NCBI GenBank assembly: GCA_005879255.1
Contig: VBKY01000194.1
Location: 1 to 11,061, forward strand
Direction of reading: 5' to 3'
Length of the DNA stretch: 11,061 nt
Source: Deltaproteobacteria bacterium
Lineage (GTDB): Bacteria > Desulfobacterota_B > Binatia > UBA9968
Of this stretch, positions 1 to 7,372 are shown piece after piece. The translations under genes were made by a program, and so were the position numbers. The notes beneath the pieces are model-generated. The model was not told the DNA's origin and made no database searches. It was given only the letters and a program-made list of their open reading frames with translations. The stretch's first letter is position 1; the number at the start of each line of letters is the position of its first letter.

Positions 1-548
1 TGGCCACGCGAATCGCGTTCAATCGGGAAGGCCTCGATCCGCAGCGCGACGCGATACCGATTATGATCGGCTTTCCGGCGACCCGCGTCGCCGCGCTCAC
101 TGCCGGTTCCGTCGATGCCACCATCGTGGTGCCGCCCGATAACGTTTTGTTGAAGCAGAAAGGCTTTCGTGAGTTGCTGTTTCTCGGCGACGCCGTCGAA
201 TTTCCCAGCAATGGCTACGCCACCACAGACCGCCAACTAAACGAAAACCGTGACCTCACCAAACGCTTGCTCCGCGCACTTTACCGGGGACTGACCTTCG
301 CGCGCGAACGACCCGATGAAACGATCCAGATTCTCGAACGGGAATGGCGCGTGGACTTGCCAACCGCAAAAGAATCCTACGCATCGGTGGCACAGTCTTT
401 CAGCAAAGATGGCGCGGCAAGCGATGCCGGATTGAAAATACACATCAGTCAAATCCAGCGCGCGGAGAAAACTATCGGCGACATTCCCATTAGCAAGATC
501 GTTGACTTTCGACCGCTTGAAGAAGTCCGGCGGGAATTAGCCCGCTAG
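1..548 (+). CDS. NitT/TauT-type ABC transporter substrate-binding protein (NMT1/THI5-like), 3' part
   Basis: The 5' end lies outside the window; the reading frame is open from base 3 and gives 181 visible residues. The motifs match the C-terminal lobe of NMT1/THI5-like periplasmic binding proteins: GFPATRVAALTAGSVDAT, where the protein samples the ligand-binding cleft, then PPDNVLLKQKGFRELLFLGD, then an NGYATTDRQL strand and a long helical tail. Proteins of this group capture nitrate, sulfonate, pyrimidine-like or aromatic small molecules and deliver them to an ABC permease. The ligand cannot be read from this fragment. GC is high (about 60% in a sampled line). No permease or ATPase gene follows; the next gene starts 19 bases downstream and looks compositionally foreign, so any transporter partners must lie to the left. 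The family call is firm, the substrate unknown. Confidence 0.85.
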   Translation, partial: ATRIAFNREGLDPQRDAIPIMIGFPATRVAALTAGSVDATIVVPPDNVLLKQKGFRELLFLGDAVEFPSNGYATTDRQLNENRDLTKRLLRALYRGLTFARERPDETIQILEREWRVDLPTAKESYASVAQSFSKDGAASDAGLKIHISQIQRAEKTIGDIPISKIVDFRPLEEVRRELAR

Positions 549-567
549 TGAACGGCGAGCCCGCGAA

Positions 568-1296
568 ATGAATTCTATCGATGCACTCTTGGGGCTCTAT
601 CGAACTATCATTCTAAGAACCAGCACGATTATTCGAAATAACCAACGCTCCAACTTCGCGATTCTGAGTAACTTCTCCATAGTTTTCGCTGTCGAAGTAA
701 TTCACCTTCAGTTTTACCCTTACGGTAATCTTCCAGCGCTTTTTATTTGGATTGGATGCGCAAGCTGCGCACTTCATCTAATCGACTGCGCGCTTCGAGA
801 CAACGCGATCAATAGACGCGAGTTCATCAAAGGCTTTTCGTTGTACTTTTTGCCGCTCTTTGCTTGGTTCATGGTCGTTGCAATTTCGATAGTTATTTTG
901 AGGTTTGCAGAAGCTTATTCCGAATACGACGTTCCCTGGTTTCTAGCTCAGATCGTCTTCTATGGATCGTTACTGCTTCCGATGGCTGAGGTTCTTTATC
1001 AATCTCCTATTCGCGGTTTGCGAATATGCTCAGCTGCTTCTAGATTCATCGGGGTGAACTGGATCGAATGGCTGATTCCACATGCTTTGCTATTTGGGCT
1101 CTACATCCTTGTGACGGATATCCTCACTGGCAAAGAGTATCCTGGCCAATTCATGTCATACTTACTCTGGCTGCTATTTTACGGCCCGTTCCTCAATTTC
1201 TTACTGATCATTCGCGGCGTGTTATTCGCGGAATTAAGCACGTCGACACGGCAAAGTAGAATGGCATTGTCGCGCTCACAGACGCTGAACGGTTGA
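568..1296 (+). CDS. Polytopic membrane protein of unknown function, AT-richer than neighbours
   Basis: This is a 242-residue protein I do not recognise. Hydrophobic stretches at about residues 30-48, 54-74, 90-112, 124-144, 165-185 and 195-220 suggest six transmembrane helices. The N-terminus is positively charged and the C-terminal tail (222-242) is Ser/Arg-rich and probably cytoplasmic. No catalytic motif is visible. Sampled lines of this gene are about 38-45% GC, against about 60% in the preceding gene and up to about 70% in the aldolase gene, which suggests horizontal origin or relaxed selection. The ATG follows the SBP stop by 19 bases with only a poor SD-like GGCGAG, so it could be read through from the SBP transcript. 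The start is the first ATG in frame. The ORF is long and its membrane topology coherent, so it is probably a real gene. Confidence 0.7.
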   Translation: MNSIDALLGLYRTIILRTSTIIRNNQRSNFAILSNFSIVFAVEVIHLQFYPYGNLPALFIWIGCASCALHLIDCALRDNAINRREFIKGFSLYFLPLFAWFMVVAISIVILRFAEAYSEYDVPWFLAQIVFYGSLLLPMAEVLYQSPIRGLRICSAASRFIGVNWIEWLIPHALLFGLYILVTDILTGKEYPGQFMSYLLWLLFYGPFLNFLLIIRGVLFAELSTSTRQSRMALSRSQTLNG

Positions 1297-1311
1297 AGGG
1301 GTAGTGGCATA

Positions 1312-1338
1312 TTGACATGAACGAACTACCACAATAAT
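1312..1338 (+). promoter_or_regulatory. Candidate sigma-70 promoter for the cupin gene
   Basis: A perfect -35 hexamer TTGACA (1312-1317) is followed after 15 bases by AATAAT (1333-1338), five of six matches to TATAAT. The spacer is shorter than the optimal 17 bases, which weakens the call. Transcription would start near 1345, leaving a leader of about 30 bases that contains the GGAGG site of the gene at 1375. The position just before a gene that is separated from its upstream neighbour supports it. Confidence 0.4.
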
Positions 1339-1374
1339 TGGAGTGAGTTTGCAACTAGATCACACGGAGGCGTC

Positions 1375-1959
1375 ATGAGTAGACACATTCCAGCCTTTGA
1401 AAAGTTCATTCAGGATTTGCGGGCAGCATGGAAAGACCTTCCCGACACAGAATCGCGCATGAAGAGAGGACAGAATCTGCTCGAAGAGCTGGTGCAGGAC
1501 CCGATTTTGCGCGCAGCGTCGAAGACCTGGCCGTCTACCGAAGGTCGCAAAAATCTGCTGTTCTACGAAGACCCCTACTACGGCTTCGCGATCAACGGCG
1601 TCGTGCGTCTGCCGGCGCGCAAAGGCAGTATCCACGATCACGCTCACTCGTGGACGGCATACGGACTTCTCGACGGCACCGAAAGCCTCGAGCGTTATCG
1701 CCGCGTCGACGATGGCTCCAAAGAAGGCTACGCCCAGTTGGAATTAGAAAGTGTGACCGAAGGAAAACCCGGCAAAGTCGATTTGGTCCCGCCCTTCGAC
1801 GCTCACGCCGAGCAAGGCGGACCAACGAGATCGGTCGCCATCATCCTTCGCTCTGAACGGGTCGCCGGCAAAGTCTTGCAAGGCAGTTACAACATGGAGA
1901 AAAACACCGTCCGACGAATCGACGGGCCGACAAACATCCCTTACGAGATTACCGGCTAG
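1375..1959 (+). CDS. Cupin-fold putative metalloenzyme (cysteine-dioxygenase-like)
   Basis: This 194-residue soluble protein has a good SD, GGAGG at 1366-1370, four bases before the ATG, which fixes the start. A helical N-terminal part (about 1-50) precedes a beta-rich core. The core carries the cupin metal motif IHDHAHSW (residues 86-93, histidines 87, 89 and 91), glutamates at 103 and 106 in GTESLERY, and a second motif around PPFDAHAEQGG with His144. This HxH...E...H layout is that of the double-stranded beta-helix metal centre in cysteine-dioxygenase-like and related Fe(II) enzymes. The family often performs thiol or ring-cleaving dioxygenation, but the substrate cannot be inferred here. 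It could also be a non-catalytic cupin. It stands alone on this strand, converging on the metB/thrC pair, with the 2002-2082 inverted repeat between. Confidence 0.7.
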   Translation: MSRHIPAFEKFIQDLRAAWKDLPDTESRMKRGQNLLEELVQDPILRAASKTWPSTEGRKNLLFYEDPYYGFAINGVVRLPARKGSIHDHAHSWTAYGLLDGTESLERYRRVDDGSKEGYAQLELESVTEGKPGKVDLVPPFDAHAEQGGPTRSVAIILRSERVAGKVLQGSYNMEKNTVRRIDGPTNIPYEITG

Positions 1960-2001
1960 ATCGTTTCCATCCAATCTCTCTGTTCACCACGATTCGGATG
2001 G

Positions 2002-2082
2002 TTCACCGCCGAGGCGCTGAGCACACGGAGGAAAGAGTTTAAAAAAATAGCCCTCTGCGGCCTCCGTGTCTCTGCGGTGATC
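2002..2082. repeat. Intergenic inverted repeat of the CACCGC-GAG-CACGGAGG type
   Basis: The left arm (2002-2036) reads TTCACCGCCGAGGCG, then CACACGGAGG and AAAGAG. The right arm (2050-2082), read on the other strand, gives ATCACCGCAGAG, then ACACGGAGG and CGCAGAG. The arms are imperfect copies facing each other across an A-rich loop (2038-2047). Copies of this ACCGCAGAGACACGGAGG-like sequence are, from my general knowledge, scattered between genes in many environmental bacteria. Here it fills the gap between two convergent genes, where a folded RNA could stop transcription from both sides. The right arm is followed by CCCTTTTTCC, a short U-tract for plus-strand transcripts. Confidence 0.7.
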
Positions 2083-2135
2083 CCTTTTTCCGTCTCCGGT
2101 CGTGGACTCCCCGCCACGCCAAACGAAATGTGCGG

Positions 2136-3398
2136 CTACACGCGCTCTAACGCAGCGGCGAGATCGGCGATCAGATCTTCGGCATCTTCGATGCCAACAG
2201 AGTAGCGAATCAAGTTGTCCTTGATGCCGACCAGTAGACGTTCTTCGGTGGTAAGCTCGTAGAAACTCATCAGCGCCGGTTGTTCGATCAAACTCTCCAC
2301 TCCACCCAACGAGGGCGCGATCTGCGGAATGCGGCAGGCATCGACCACCCGTGAGGTCGCCTCGATATTGCCGGCGATTTCAAAAGATACCACGCCGCCG
2401 AAGCCACGCATTTGACGCCGTGCCACGTCGTGCTGCGGATGCGTCGGTAAACCAGCGTAATATACTGCGAGAACTTTCGGATGTGCTTCTAAAAATTCGG
2501 CCAGCGCCTGGGCATTGGCGTTCTGACGCGCGATGCGCAAGGCAAAAGTCTTCAAGCCGCGCACAAGCAGATACGCCGCTAAAGGGTCGATGATGGCTCC
2601 GGTGACCGCCTGAAGAGAACGAATCCCCTCGACGAGTTCAGCGGAGCCGAGCGCTGCGCCCGCGAGAAGATCATTGTGTCCGCCAAGATATTTCGTCGCT
2701 GAGTGCAGCACGATATCGATGCCGAATTCCAGCGGTCGCTGATTAAAGGGCGTCGCGAAGGTAGCATCGATAGCCGTTTTCACCCGATGCCGTTTGCCGA
2801 TATTGGCGAACCGCTCGAGGTCGACGATGCGGTTGTAAGGATTGGTCGGCGACTCGCTGACGAGTAGACGGGTCGTGGGACGGATCGCCTCTTCGATGGC
2901 TTCATAGTCGCCTGCAGGCACCACCGAGACTTCGATTCCATAGCGATGCAAGACTTGAGTCAGGAACTGGCGAGTTCGCCGGTAAGAGTCGTCGGTCACC
3001 ACCACATGCGCGTTGTGTGAAAGCACGGCGTACATCGTCGCGGTGATCGCTGCCATGCCGCTGGAGAACAGCAGGCAATCTTCCGCGCCTTCCAACGTCG
3101 CAAGCTTGTGCTCGGCGACGCGCTGTGTCGGATTACCGTAGCGTCCATATTCTTCGCGTTCGATGCGGCGCTGAAAGTGGTCGTGCAGCTCCGCCGTATC
3201 GGCGAACGTGTAGGTCGCTGTCTGCACGATAGGCGTGGCGAGCGAGTTTCCGAGCTTGGGGCGCGGCTCGCCGCCGTGTACAGCCAGCGTGCTGAAACCA
3301 AACGTCTTGCCCCTGGCGTCGCTCGCGGCAGAGCCGCTCGTGCTTTTGCGCGCGCGGTCGTTCGTCCCACCGCCGATCTTGCTCTTTCGCTCGCCCAT
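2136..3398 (-). CDS. metB: Cystathionine gamma-synthase-like PLP enzyme, plant-type
   Basis: This 420-residue enzyme belongs to the Cys/Met-metabolism PLP family. Visible motifs are EYGRYGNPT (83-91), phosphate-binding SSGMAAI (112-118), Asp211 for the pyridine nitrogen in AIDATFATP, the Schiff-base Lys236 in [19 protein letters not shown] (363-369), and the carboxylate-binding Arg398 in [15 protein letters not shown]. Several stretches ([37 protein letters not shown]) match plant cystathionine gamma-synthase as I remember it better than E. coli MetB. It would join cysteine to an activated homoserine to form cystathionine for methionine synthesis. The first 30 residues form a basic, Ser/Gly-rich extension. 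The ATG overlaps the thrC stop as TAATG, with no clear SD, so it is probably translated by reinitiation. A cystathionine gamma-lyase or a sulfhydrylase of the same fold is the alternative. Confidence 0.88.
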   Translation of the reverse strand: MGERKSKIGGGTNDRARKSTSGSAASDARGKTFGFSTLAVHGGEPRPKLGNSLATPIVQTATYTFADTAELHDHFQRRIEREEYGRYGNPTQRVAEHKLATLEGAEDCLLFSSGMAAITATMYAVLSHNAHVVVTDDSYRRTRQFLTQVLHRYGIEVSVVPAGDYEAIEEAIRPTTRLLVSESPTNPYNRIVDLERFANIGKRHRVKTAIDATFATPFNQRPLEFGIDIVLHSATKYLGGHNDLLAGAALGSAELVEGIRSLQAVTGAIIDPLAAYLLVRGLKTFALRIARQNANAQALAEFLEAHPKVLAVYYAGLPTHPQHDVARRQMRGFGGVVSFEIAGNIEATSRVVDACRIPQIAPSLGGVESLIEQPALMSFYELTTEERLLVGIKDNLIRYSVGIEDAEDLIADLAAALERV

Positions 3399-4744
3399 TA
3401 TCCGTCTAGCAGCCGTACGCGCTCGACGTAACGCGAGATCGCGTCGCTGATCTGCTTGGGGTTGGCGCTCAACTCGACGGGGCGATTCTGATGGCTACCG
3501 CGGATGCCCGCGAGCGTGCCAGCGTGGTAACCGATCTTCTGGTCGGCGAATTTAAGACCATTGGCCGTCGAGATAACCACGACTCGCTCGTGCCCATGGA
3601 TCACTTTCTTCTCAACCAGCTTGCGCAGCGCCGCCAACGCGACACCGGTGTGAGGGCAATTGAACATGCCGGTCCGATCGGCGCGCGCTACTTCTTCAAT
3701 GAGCTCCAGCTCCGAAGCCTGTTCCACTACACCGTTGAAACGCTGCAGCGCCGCGATGGCTTTGCGAATGCTCACCGGATTGCCAATTTGAATCGCGCTC
3801 GCCAATGTCGTCCGCGCCGTGACCGGTTCGAAGTGCTCGAACTTATTCAAGTAGGAAAGGTAAAAAGGATTGGCGTTTTCCACCTGCGCGACGCAAATGC
3901 GCGGCAGCTTCGAGATCAAGCCCAGCTCTTGCATCATCAGGAAACCTTTGCCGATGGCGCTGACGTTGCCGAGATTTCCTCCGGGTAGAATCACCCAGTC
4001 CGGCACTTCCCAATCGAATTGCTGCACGATTTCGACGGCGATAGTTTTCTGCCCCTCGATGCGCAGGCTATTCATCGAATTCGCGAGGTAGATACGCTTA
4101 TGTTTTGTGATCTCTTGCACCGCAGCCATGCAGCCATCGAAGTCCGTGTCCAGATACAGCACCAAAGCGCCGTTGGCGAGCGGTTGAACGAGCTGGGCCG
4201 GCGAAACTTTATCACGCGGCAAGAAAACCACTGTCGGGATGCCCGCCGCGGCGCCGTAGGCGGCCAACGCCGCCGAGGTATCGCCCGTAGAGGCACAGGC
4301 CACGGCGTCGATCGGCTCGCCATTGGCGATCATCTGATTGACCACGGAGACCAACACGGTCATGCCAAGATCCTTGAAAGATCCGGTGTGTGAGTTGCCG
4401 CACTGTTTCACCCAGAGATCTTCGACGTGAAGCTGCTTGCCATAACGATTCGCCCAGAAGAGATTGGTGTTTCCCTCGCACGTAGAGACAATATTTTCGT
4501 TGTCGATAAAAGGAACGACCCACTCCTTTTTCGCCCACACGCCTGAGCCGTAGGGATATTCGTTCATGCCGACTCGATCATCGAAGAGCTTGATCCATGC
4601 CCCTGCGGCGCGAGTTCGAAGCGCGTCCATGTCGTGGCGCACTTCAAGCAAGTCGCCGCACTTCGGACAACGATAAATGATTTCCAGAAGGCTATAATGC
4701 CCCTCACAACCTCGAATGCACTGGAACCACGCGTTATAGCTCAT
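3398..4744 (-). CDS. thrC: Threonine synthase, plant-type with N-terminal Cys4 motif
   Basis: The protein has 448 residues and is a PLP fold-type II threonine synthase, converting O-phosphohomoserine to threonine plus phosphate. It shows [13 protein letters not shown] (63-75), EGNTNLFW (90-97), the PLP lysine Lys124 in [20 protein letters not shown] (151-159), the PLP-phosphate loop PGGNLGN (254-260) and [10 protein letters not shown] (361-370). These closely follow plant threonine synthase. The N-terminus carries Cys9, Cys13, Cys26 and Cys29 (CxxxC, then CPKC), a likely zinc-ribbon-like knuckle. I start it at MSYNAWFQC because homology-like sequence begins there; a GGAG lies 13 bases upstream. 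An ATG at 4777 in the same frame would add 11 basic residues and cannot be excluded. Its TAA overlaps the next gene's ATG by one base. Confidence 0.93.
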   Translation of the reverse strand: MSYNAWFQCIRGCEGHYSLLEIIYRCPKCGDLLEVRHDMDALRTRAAGAWIKLFDDRVGMNEYPYGSGVWAKKEWVVPFIDNENIVSTCEGNTNLFWANRYGKQLHVEDLWVKQCGNSHTGSFKDLGMTVLVSVVNQMIANGEPIDAVACASTGDTSAALAAYGAAAGIPTVVFLPRDKVSPAQLVQPLANGALVLYLDTDFDGCMAAVQEITKHKRIYLANSMNSLRIEGQKTIAVEIVQQFDWEVPDWVILPGGNLGNVSAIGKGFLMMQELGLISKLPRICVAQVENANPFYLSYLNKFEHFEPVTARTTLASAIQIGNPVSIRKAIAALQRFNGVVEQASELELIEEVARADRTGMFNCPHTGVALAALRKLVEKKVIHGHERVVVISTANGLKFADQKIGYHAGTLAGIRGSHQNRPVELSANPKQISDAISRYVERVRLLDG

Positions 4745-4935
4745 GGCGAATAACTTTCTCCGCCTGCGCGGACACATCGACTCTCAAAACTCGTCTCGTC
4801 TCGGGTACACTCCATGACGTCCTATTTTGCCTCTGTCGACCATAATATTGCAACGGACGCGACTGCCGGCGCTATCAAAAACATTCGCTCCGGAAAACTC
4901 TAGTATCCCTCCCTTCGATCCTCACGTCATTGAGG

Positions 4936-5154
4936 CTACGGATTGCTATCAATCCAGGTCTTGGCAAGACTAGTCACGAACTTTTCTGCATCTTCGCTCG
5001 TTTTGAATCGATCGGCCAAGCCGCCAATGCTGTGGGAGTAACGCTGCCCATTGCGTGTCCAGGTGATCTCCGCTCCCGGGCTCCAAGTTTTGGTGCTTTG
5101 GTTGAGAGATGCGTAGGCAATGATGAGCCGGTCGTTGTAATAGAGATTCGCCAT
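4936..5154 (-). CDS. Small hypothetical protein (72 aa), probably leaderless
   Basis: I do not recognise a named family. The predicted product is 72 residues, soluble and rich in aromatic and polar residues: it begins MANLYYNDRLIIAYASLN, then SPGAEITWTRNGQRYSHSIGG, and ends in a helical DAEKFVTSLAKTWIDS. The first half looks like two or three beta strands and the end like one helix. I chose ATG 5154 rather than the in-frame GTG at 5175 because a near-consensus promoter ends ten bases before it and no SD precedes either codon. It lies between the thrC start and a 229-base gap, on the same strand as thrC but separated from it by about 190 bases, so it is probably its own unit. Confidence 0.55.
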   Translation of the reverse strand: MANLYYNDRLIIAYASLNQSTKTWSPGAEITWTRNGQRYSHSIGGLADRFKTSEDAEKFVTSLAKTWIDSNP

Positions 5155-5164
5155 GGTGGCGAGA

Positions 5165-5194
5165 ATTATAGGCACGTCATGGCGGTGTTGCCAA
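5165..5194 (-). promoter_or_regulatory. Strong sigma-70-like promoter for the 72-aa gene
   Basis: On the minus strand TTGGCA (5194-5189) is followed after 18 bases by a perfect TATAAT (5170-5165). A start point seven bases past the -10 would be near 5158, only three to five bases before the ATG at 5154, so the mRNA would be essentially leaderless. The absence of any SD there fits. Confidence 0.6.
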
Positions 5195-5383
5195 TAATCA
5201 TGGGGCCATCGCGGTTACGTTGCATGCCGCAGTTACTCCGCAGTCCGCGGCGATGATATGGAATGGGTTCGAGGCGGCTTCGAATCGCTCGCCGCAAAAC
5301 CCGGCGCCATAGCGCCTAGACCACGCTAAAATTCCGTAACGAAGCTCTTGAGTTGCGAAGGAATCAGATCGATACCGCGGACA

Positions 5384-5857
5384 TCATGCAATGCGTATCT
5401 CCGCAATCGATGCTCGGATATCTCCATGGTTTATGTCAGGGACGATTCTCAATTCCAGTGCAGTTACCCCCGCGAGCTCGACCGCATAGTCCTCAAACTC
5501 GCTTGTCATCCCAGGCGGGCTAAAGTTGTATTGCTGGCGGACAATCTCCCGGTAAGATTGACCATGGGACAGCGACCACCGCAGCACGAATTCTTGCGTG
5601 CGCGCCCGCTGTTCCTCGCGAAATAATAGTTGAATACGGCTGACTCTCTGCGACTCGTCACACAACAGGCGGATCGTCTGCTCTCCAGCTTGCGACGCTC
5701 GCCAACCGGGTCCCGCGCCGGGTGCCAGCGCGGACTCGATCGGGTATGCCTCGTCCTCGGACGACAGTTCCACTCGCGCCAGGCGTTGTAAGTCGAGCCA
5801 CGTTGCATCGGCGCGCGAGACCTCTTGAGAATCTTGACCGATTATTTGCTTGCGCAT
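5384..5857 (-). CDS. Discoidin/galactose-binding-like beta-sandwich protein
   Basis: The product is 157 residues. The start is decided by a perfect AGGAGG (5870-5865) seven bases before ATG 5857; the frame stays open a further 129 bases upstream but without such a site. The N-terminal 38 residues are polar. Then IESALAPGAGPGWRAS (40-55) and alternating strands follow (TIRLLCD, RVSRIQLLFREE, TQEFVLRWS, SYREIVRQQYNFSP, DYAVELAGVTALELRIVPD, ASIAEIRIA). This order, with an opening loop and a closing strand that returns to the start, resembles F5/8 type C (discoidin) or XRCC1-N-like jelly rolls, which bind sugars or other ligands. There is no signal peptide, so it is probably cytoplasmic. The aligned family is known to me only as 'carbohydrate-binding protein', and a sugar ligand is not shown by the sequence. 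Confidence 0.65.
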   Translation of the reverse strand: MRKQIIGQDSQEVSRADATWLDLQRLARVELSSEDEAYPIESALAPGAGPGWRASQAGEQTIRLLCDESQRVSRIQLLFREEQRARTQEFVLRWSLSHGQSYREIVRQQYNFSPPGMTSEFEDYAVELAGVTALELRIVPDINHGDIRASIAEIRIA

Positions 5858-5969
5858 TGTCCGTCCTCCTAACTGGCCGACATTAGTTTGCAGCGCTCTT
5901 GGTGAGCGTGATTTCATATTAGCTGGAATTTGACTCCGCTGAGAATCATTGCCCCTCTTCAGTATATCA

Positions 5970-6143
5970 TTACTGACCTGCTCCACCGGCTGGCATTCTG
6001 TGGGAAATCAGAATATTAAATTTTCGCGAAGCTATTGCCAGTTGATCGGTATGCACGTCAAAGATCCTGTCGGTAATACAGGGTGGATCGCCACCTACAT
6101 AAAGCGTCTCGATTACGTAACGCCCGACACTTTCACCGATCAC
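5970..6143 (-). CDS. Possible small coupled ORF after the rhomboid gene (57 aa)
   Basis: A GTG at 6143 begins one base after the rhomboid TGA (TGAAGTG) and opens 57 codons: VIGESVGRYVIETLYVG, then DPPCITDRIFDVHTD, then QLAIASRKFNILIS. A TTG at 6158 overlapping the rhomboid end is another possible start. Codon use looks coding-like and the stop/start arrangement allows reinitiation, but there is no SD. I know no family for it. It could equally be a chance open frame in the 287-base gap. Confidence 0.33.
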   Translation of the reverse strand: MIGESVGRYVIETLYVGGDPPCITDRIFDVHTDQLAIASRKFNILISHRMPAGGAGQ

Positions 6144-6144
6144 T

Positions 6145-7029
6145 TCAACGTAGCGCAATTGTCCAGCAGTAGATAAGCACAGCGATTGCCCCGCTGCCGC
6201 AGACCCATTGGATCGGCAGTCCCGGCGCGCGTGGCGCGACAAACGCCACGAGGATTCCTAGCACGCCACCAACCAGCAGACCGAAGAGATGAGCCCACAC
6301 ATCCACGCGTTGTCCCTCGGTGCCAAGCATCGCCAGGAGGGCAAGGGCTGCGGCAACGGGTAGCCAGGCGCGGCGCCTGCTGAATGCTCTCCGGCGGCGC
6401 CTGGCCATACCCAGAGCACCGAGGAGGCCGACGGCGCCAAAAACCGAAGTAGAAGCTCCTATCGAGACATGCGGCGAACCATGGAAGTACGCGTTAGCAA
6501 GATTTCCGCCCGCGCCGGCCAGAAGGACCAGAGCACCACCGAGCCCCGCGCCCAACACGGTAGATATCGCACCTAAGAATACCGCGGCGGCAACCGCATT
6601 GCTCACGGCATGGACAACATCGGCATGGAGGGTGAGAGCGGTTACCGCGCGCCAGACCTCACCGTAAAGTATCCGGTCAGCATCGGCACTGCCGCGCTCG
6701 AACCAAGGCTCGTTCGGCATCCAGATGACGGTGACGGAAAAGAATACCAGAATAACTAGGCCAGCAATGGCACTTGCCACCAGTAAGCTTGGAGCATCTA
6801 CCGGCTCAGATCCTTCCTCTAGTTTCGCTGCGTTTTCACTCTCATATGCCAGGAGACCGGCCAGCGCCCTCTCGGCATTTTCCTCCGGTACGCTGAGAAC
6901 GAAGCCATCCGAGCTCCGACGCACGCTAGGAGAGAGACCCTGGGCGAGGAGCACAAGTTCCCACTCCTCTGCCAAGTGGTGGTCGGCTGTCACCCGAAGA
7001 GGGATGTCCGAACCTTTGTTCATCGTCAT
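6145..7029 (-). CDS. Rhomboid-family intramembrane serine protease with N-terminal soluble domain
   Basis: With the start at 7029 the protein has 294 residues; ATGs at 7023 and 7044 are alternatives and no SD is decisive. Residues 1-75 are soluble (EEWELVLLAQGLSP, then SVPEENAERALAGLL) and resemble the small DUF2007-like domain often found with membrane proteins. Membrane helices follow at about 80-104, 134-160, 163-180, 190-208, 222-236, 245-266 and 274-292. Rhomboid hallmarks are GEVWRAVTALTLHADVVH (123-140), the HxxxN pair His140/Asn144, the nucleophile Ser193 in GASTSVFG, and the base His247 in AHLFGLLVG. Such enzymes cut transmembrane substrates within the bilayer. The residue after the serine is Thr rather than the usual Gly of GxSG. 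An Arg-rich loop (210-220) fits a cytoplasmic side. The substrate is unknown. Confidence 0.85.
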   Translation of the reverse strand: MTMNKGSDIPLRVTADHHLAEEWELVLLAQGLSPSVRRSSDGFVLSVPEENAERALAGLLAYESENAAKLEEGSEPVDAPSLLVASAIAGLVILVFFSVTVIWMPNEPWFERGSADADRILYGEVWRAVTALTLHADVVHAVSNAVAAAVFLGAISTVLGAGLGGALVLLAGAGGNLANAYFHGSPHVSIGASTSVFGAVGLLGALGMARRRRRAFSRRRAWLPVAAALALLAMLGTEGQRVDVWAHLFGLLVGGVLGILVAFVAPRAPGLPIQWVCGSGAIAVLIYCWTIALR

Positions 7030-7182
7030 GACACCGCATCGCATTCCCGAGGCCAAGCAGCGCGGCGGATGTTTACTGAATGCTGGAAGATTGGCAGGCT
7101 TCCTTTGATTAAACTTAGGGCTGTCCTGAGACTTGACCAAGGAGCGAAGGAAGGTTGCTTTGAATCCTCCACCGTCACGCAC

Positions 7183-7320
7183 TCAATCAGTCAAATACTC
7201 GCGCCAATTAATAGGCCGGCGAGGAATATCACGATAAAAGCTTTCACTGTTGTTGATAACCGAGGAGCACCCAGAAACTACAGTAATCAACAAACAAATA
7301 AACAGAGCTATCTTCATCAT
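7183..7320 (-). CDS. Short predicted lipoprotein (45 aa)
   Basis: The start is set by AGGA seven bases before ATG 7320. MMKIALFICLLITVVSGC has one positive charge, a hydrophobic core and the lipobox-like VSGC, so Cys18 would be lipidated after signal peptidase II cleavage. The mature part is only 28 residues (CSSVINNSESF, then YRDIPRRPINWREYLTD), polar with a basic-aromatic end. Residue +2 is Ser, which predicts outer-membrane sorting by the Lol rule known from enterics. It resembles entericidin-size lipoproteins in format only, not in sequence. The same frame runs upstream to a GTG at 7395, but that start has no SD. The rhomboid gene lies 153 bases downstream on the same strand, so co-transcription is possible. 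Confidence 0.6.
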   Translation of the reverse strand: MMKIALFICLLITVVSGCSSVINNSESFYRDIPRRPINWREYLTD

Positions 7321-7372
7321 AGTAAGTTCCTGTCTGGCAACCCTCCCGAGAATTGATGCTGCGCTTTTCCAT
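7244..7372 (-). CDS. Overlapping 42-aa ORF with a very strong ribosome-binding site
   Basis: AGAGGAGG (7387-7380) sits seven bases before ATG 7372, the best SD in this part of the window. The frame encodes 42 residues beginning MEKRSINSREGCQTGTYYDE and ending in a hydrophobic aromatic patch and QQQ. It runs over the start of the lipoprotein gene in a different frame. It may be a leader ORF whose translation affects the lipoprotein start, or a remnant whose frame was shifted. I recognise no protein family. Confidence 0.3.
   Translation of the reverse strand: MEKRSINSREGCQTGTYYDEDSSVYLFVDYCSFWVLLGYQQQ

Noticed and set aside
1312..1332. Possible stem between GTAGTGG and ACTACCAC near 1300-1333 as a terminator of the membrane-protein gene
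   Set aside because: The arms are not properly complementary and no T-tract follows.
4745..4777. Longer threonine synthase start at ATG 4777
   Set aside because: The extra 11 residues are basic and unlike the family; homology-like sequence starts at 4744. Kept only as an alternative.
4940..4955. Perfect 6-bp hairpin GGATTG-CTAT-CAATCC at the end of the 72-aa gene
   Set aside because: It is inside the coding end and no U-tract follows on the minus strand, so it is not supported as a terminator.
5858..5986. N-terminal extension of the discoidin-like protein
   Set aside because: The perfect AGGAGG before ATG 5857 argues for the shorter protein; the extension is low-complexity and has no ribosome site.
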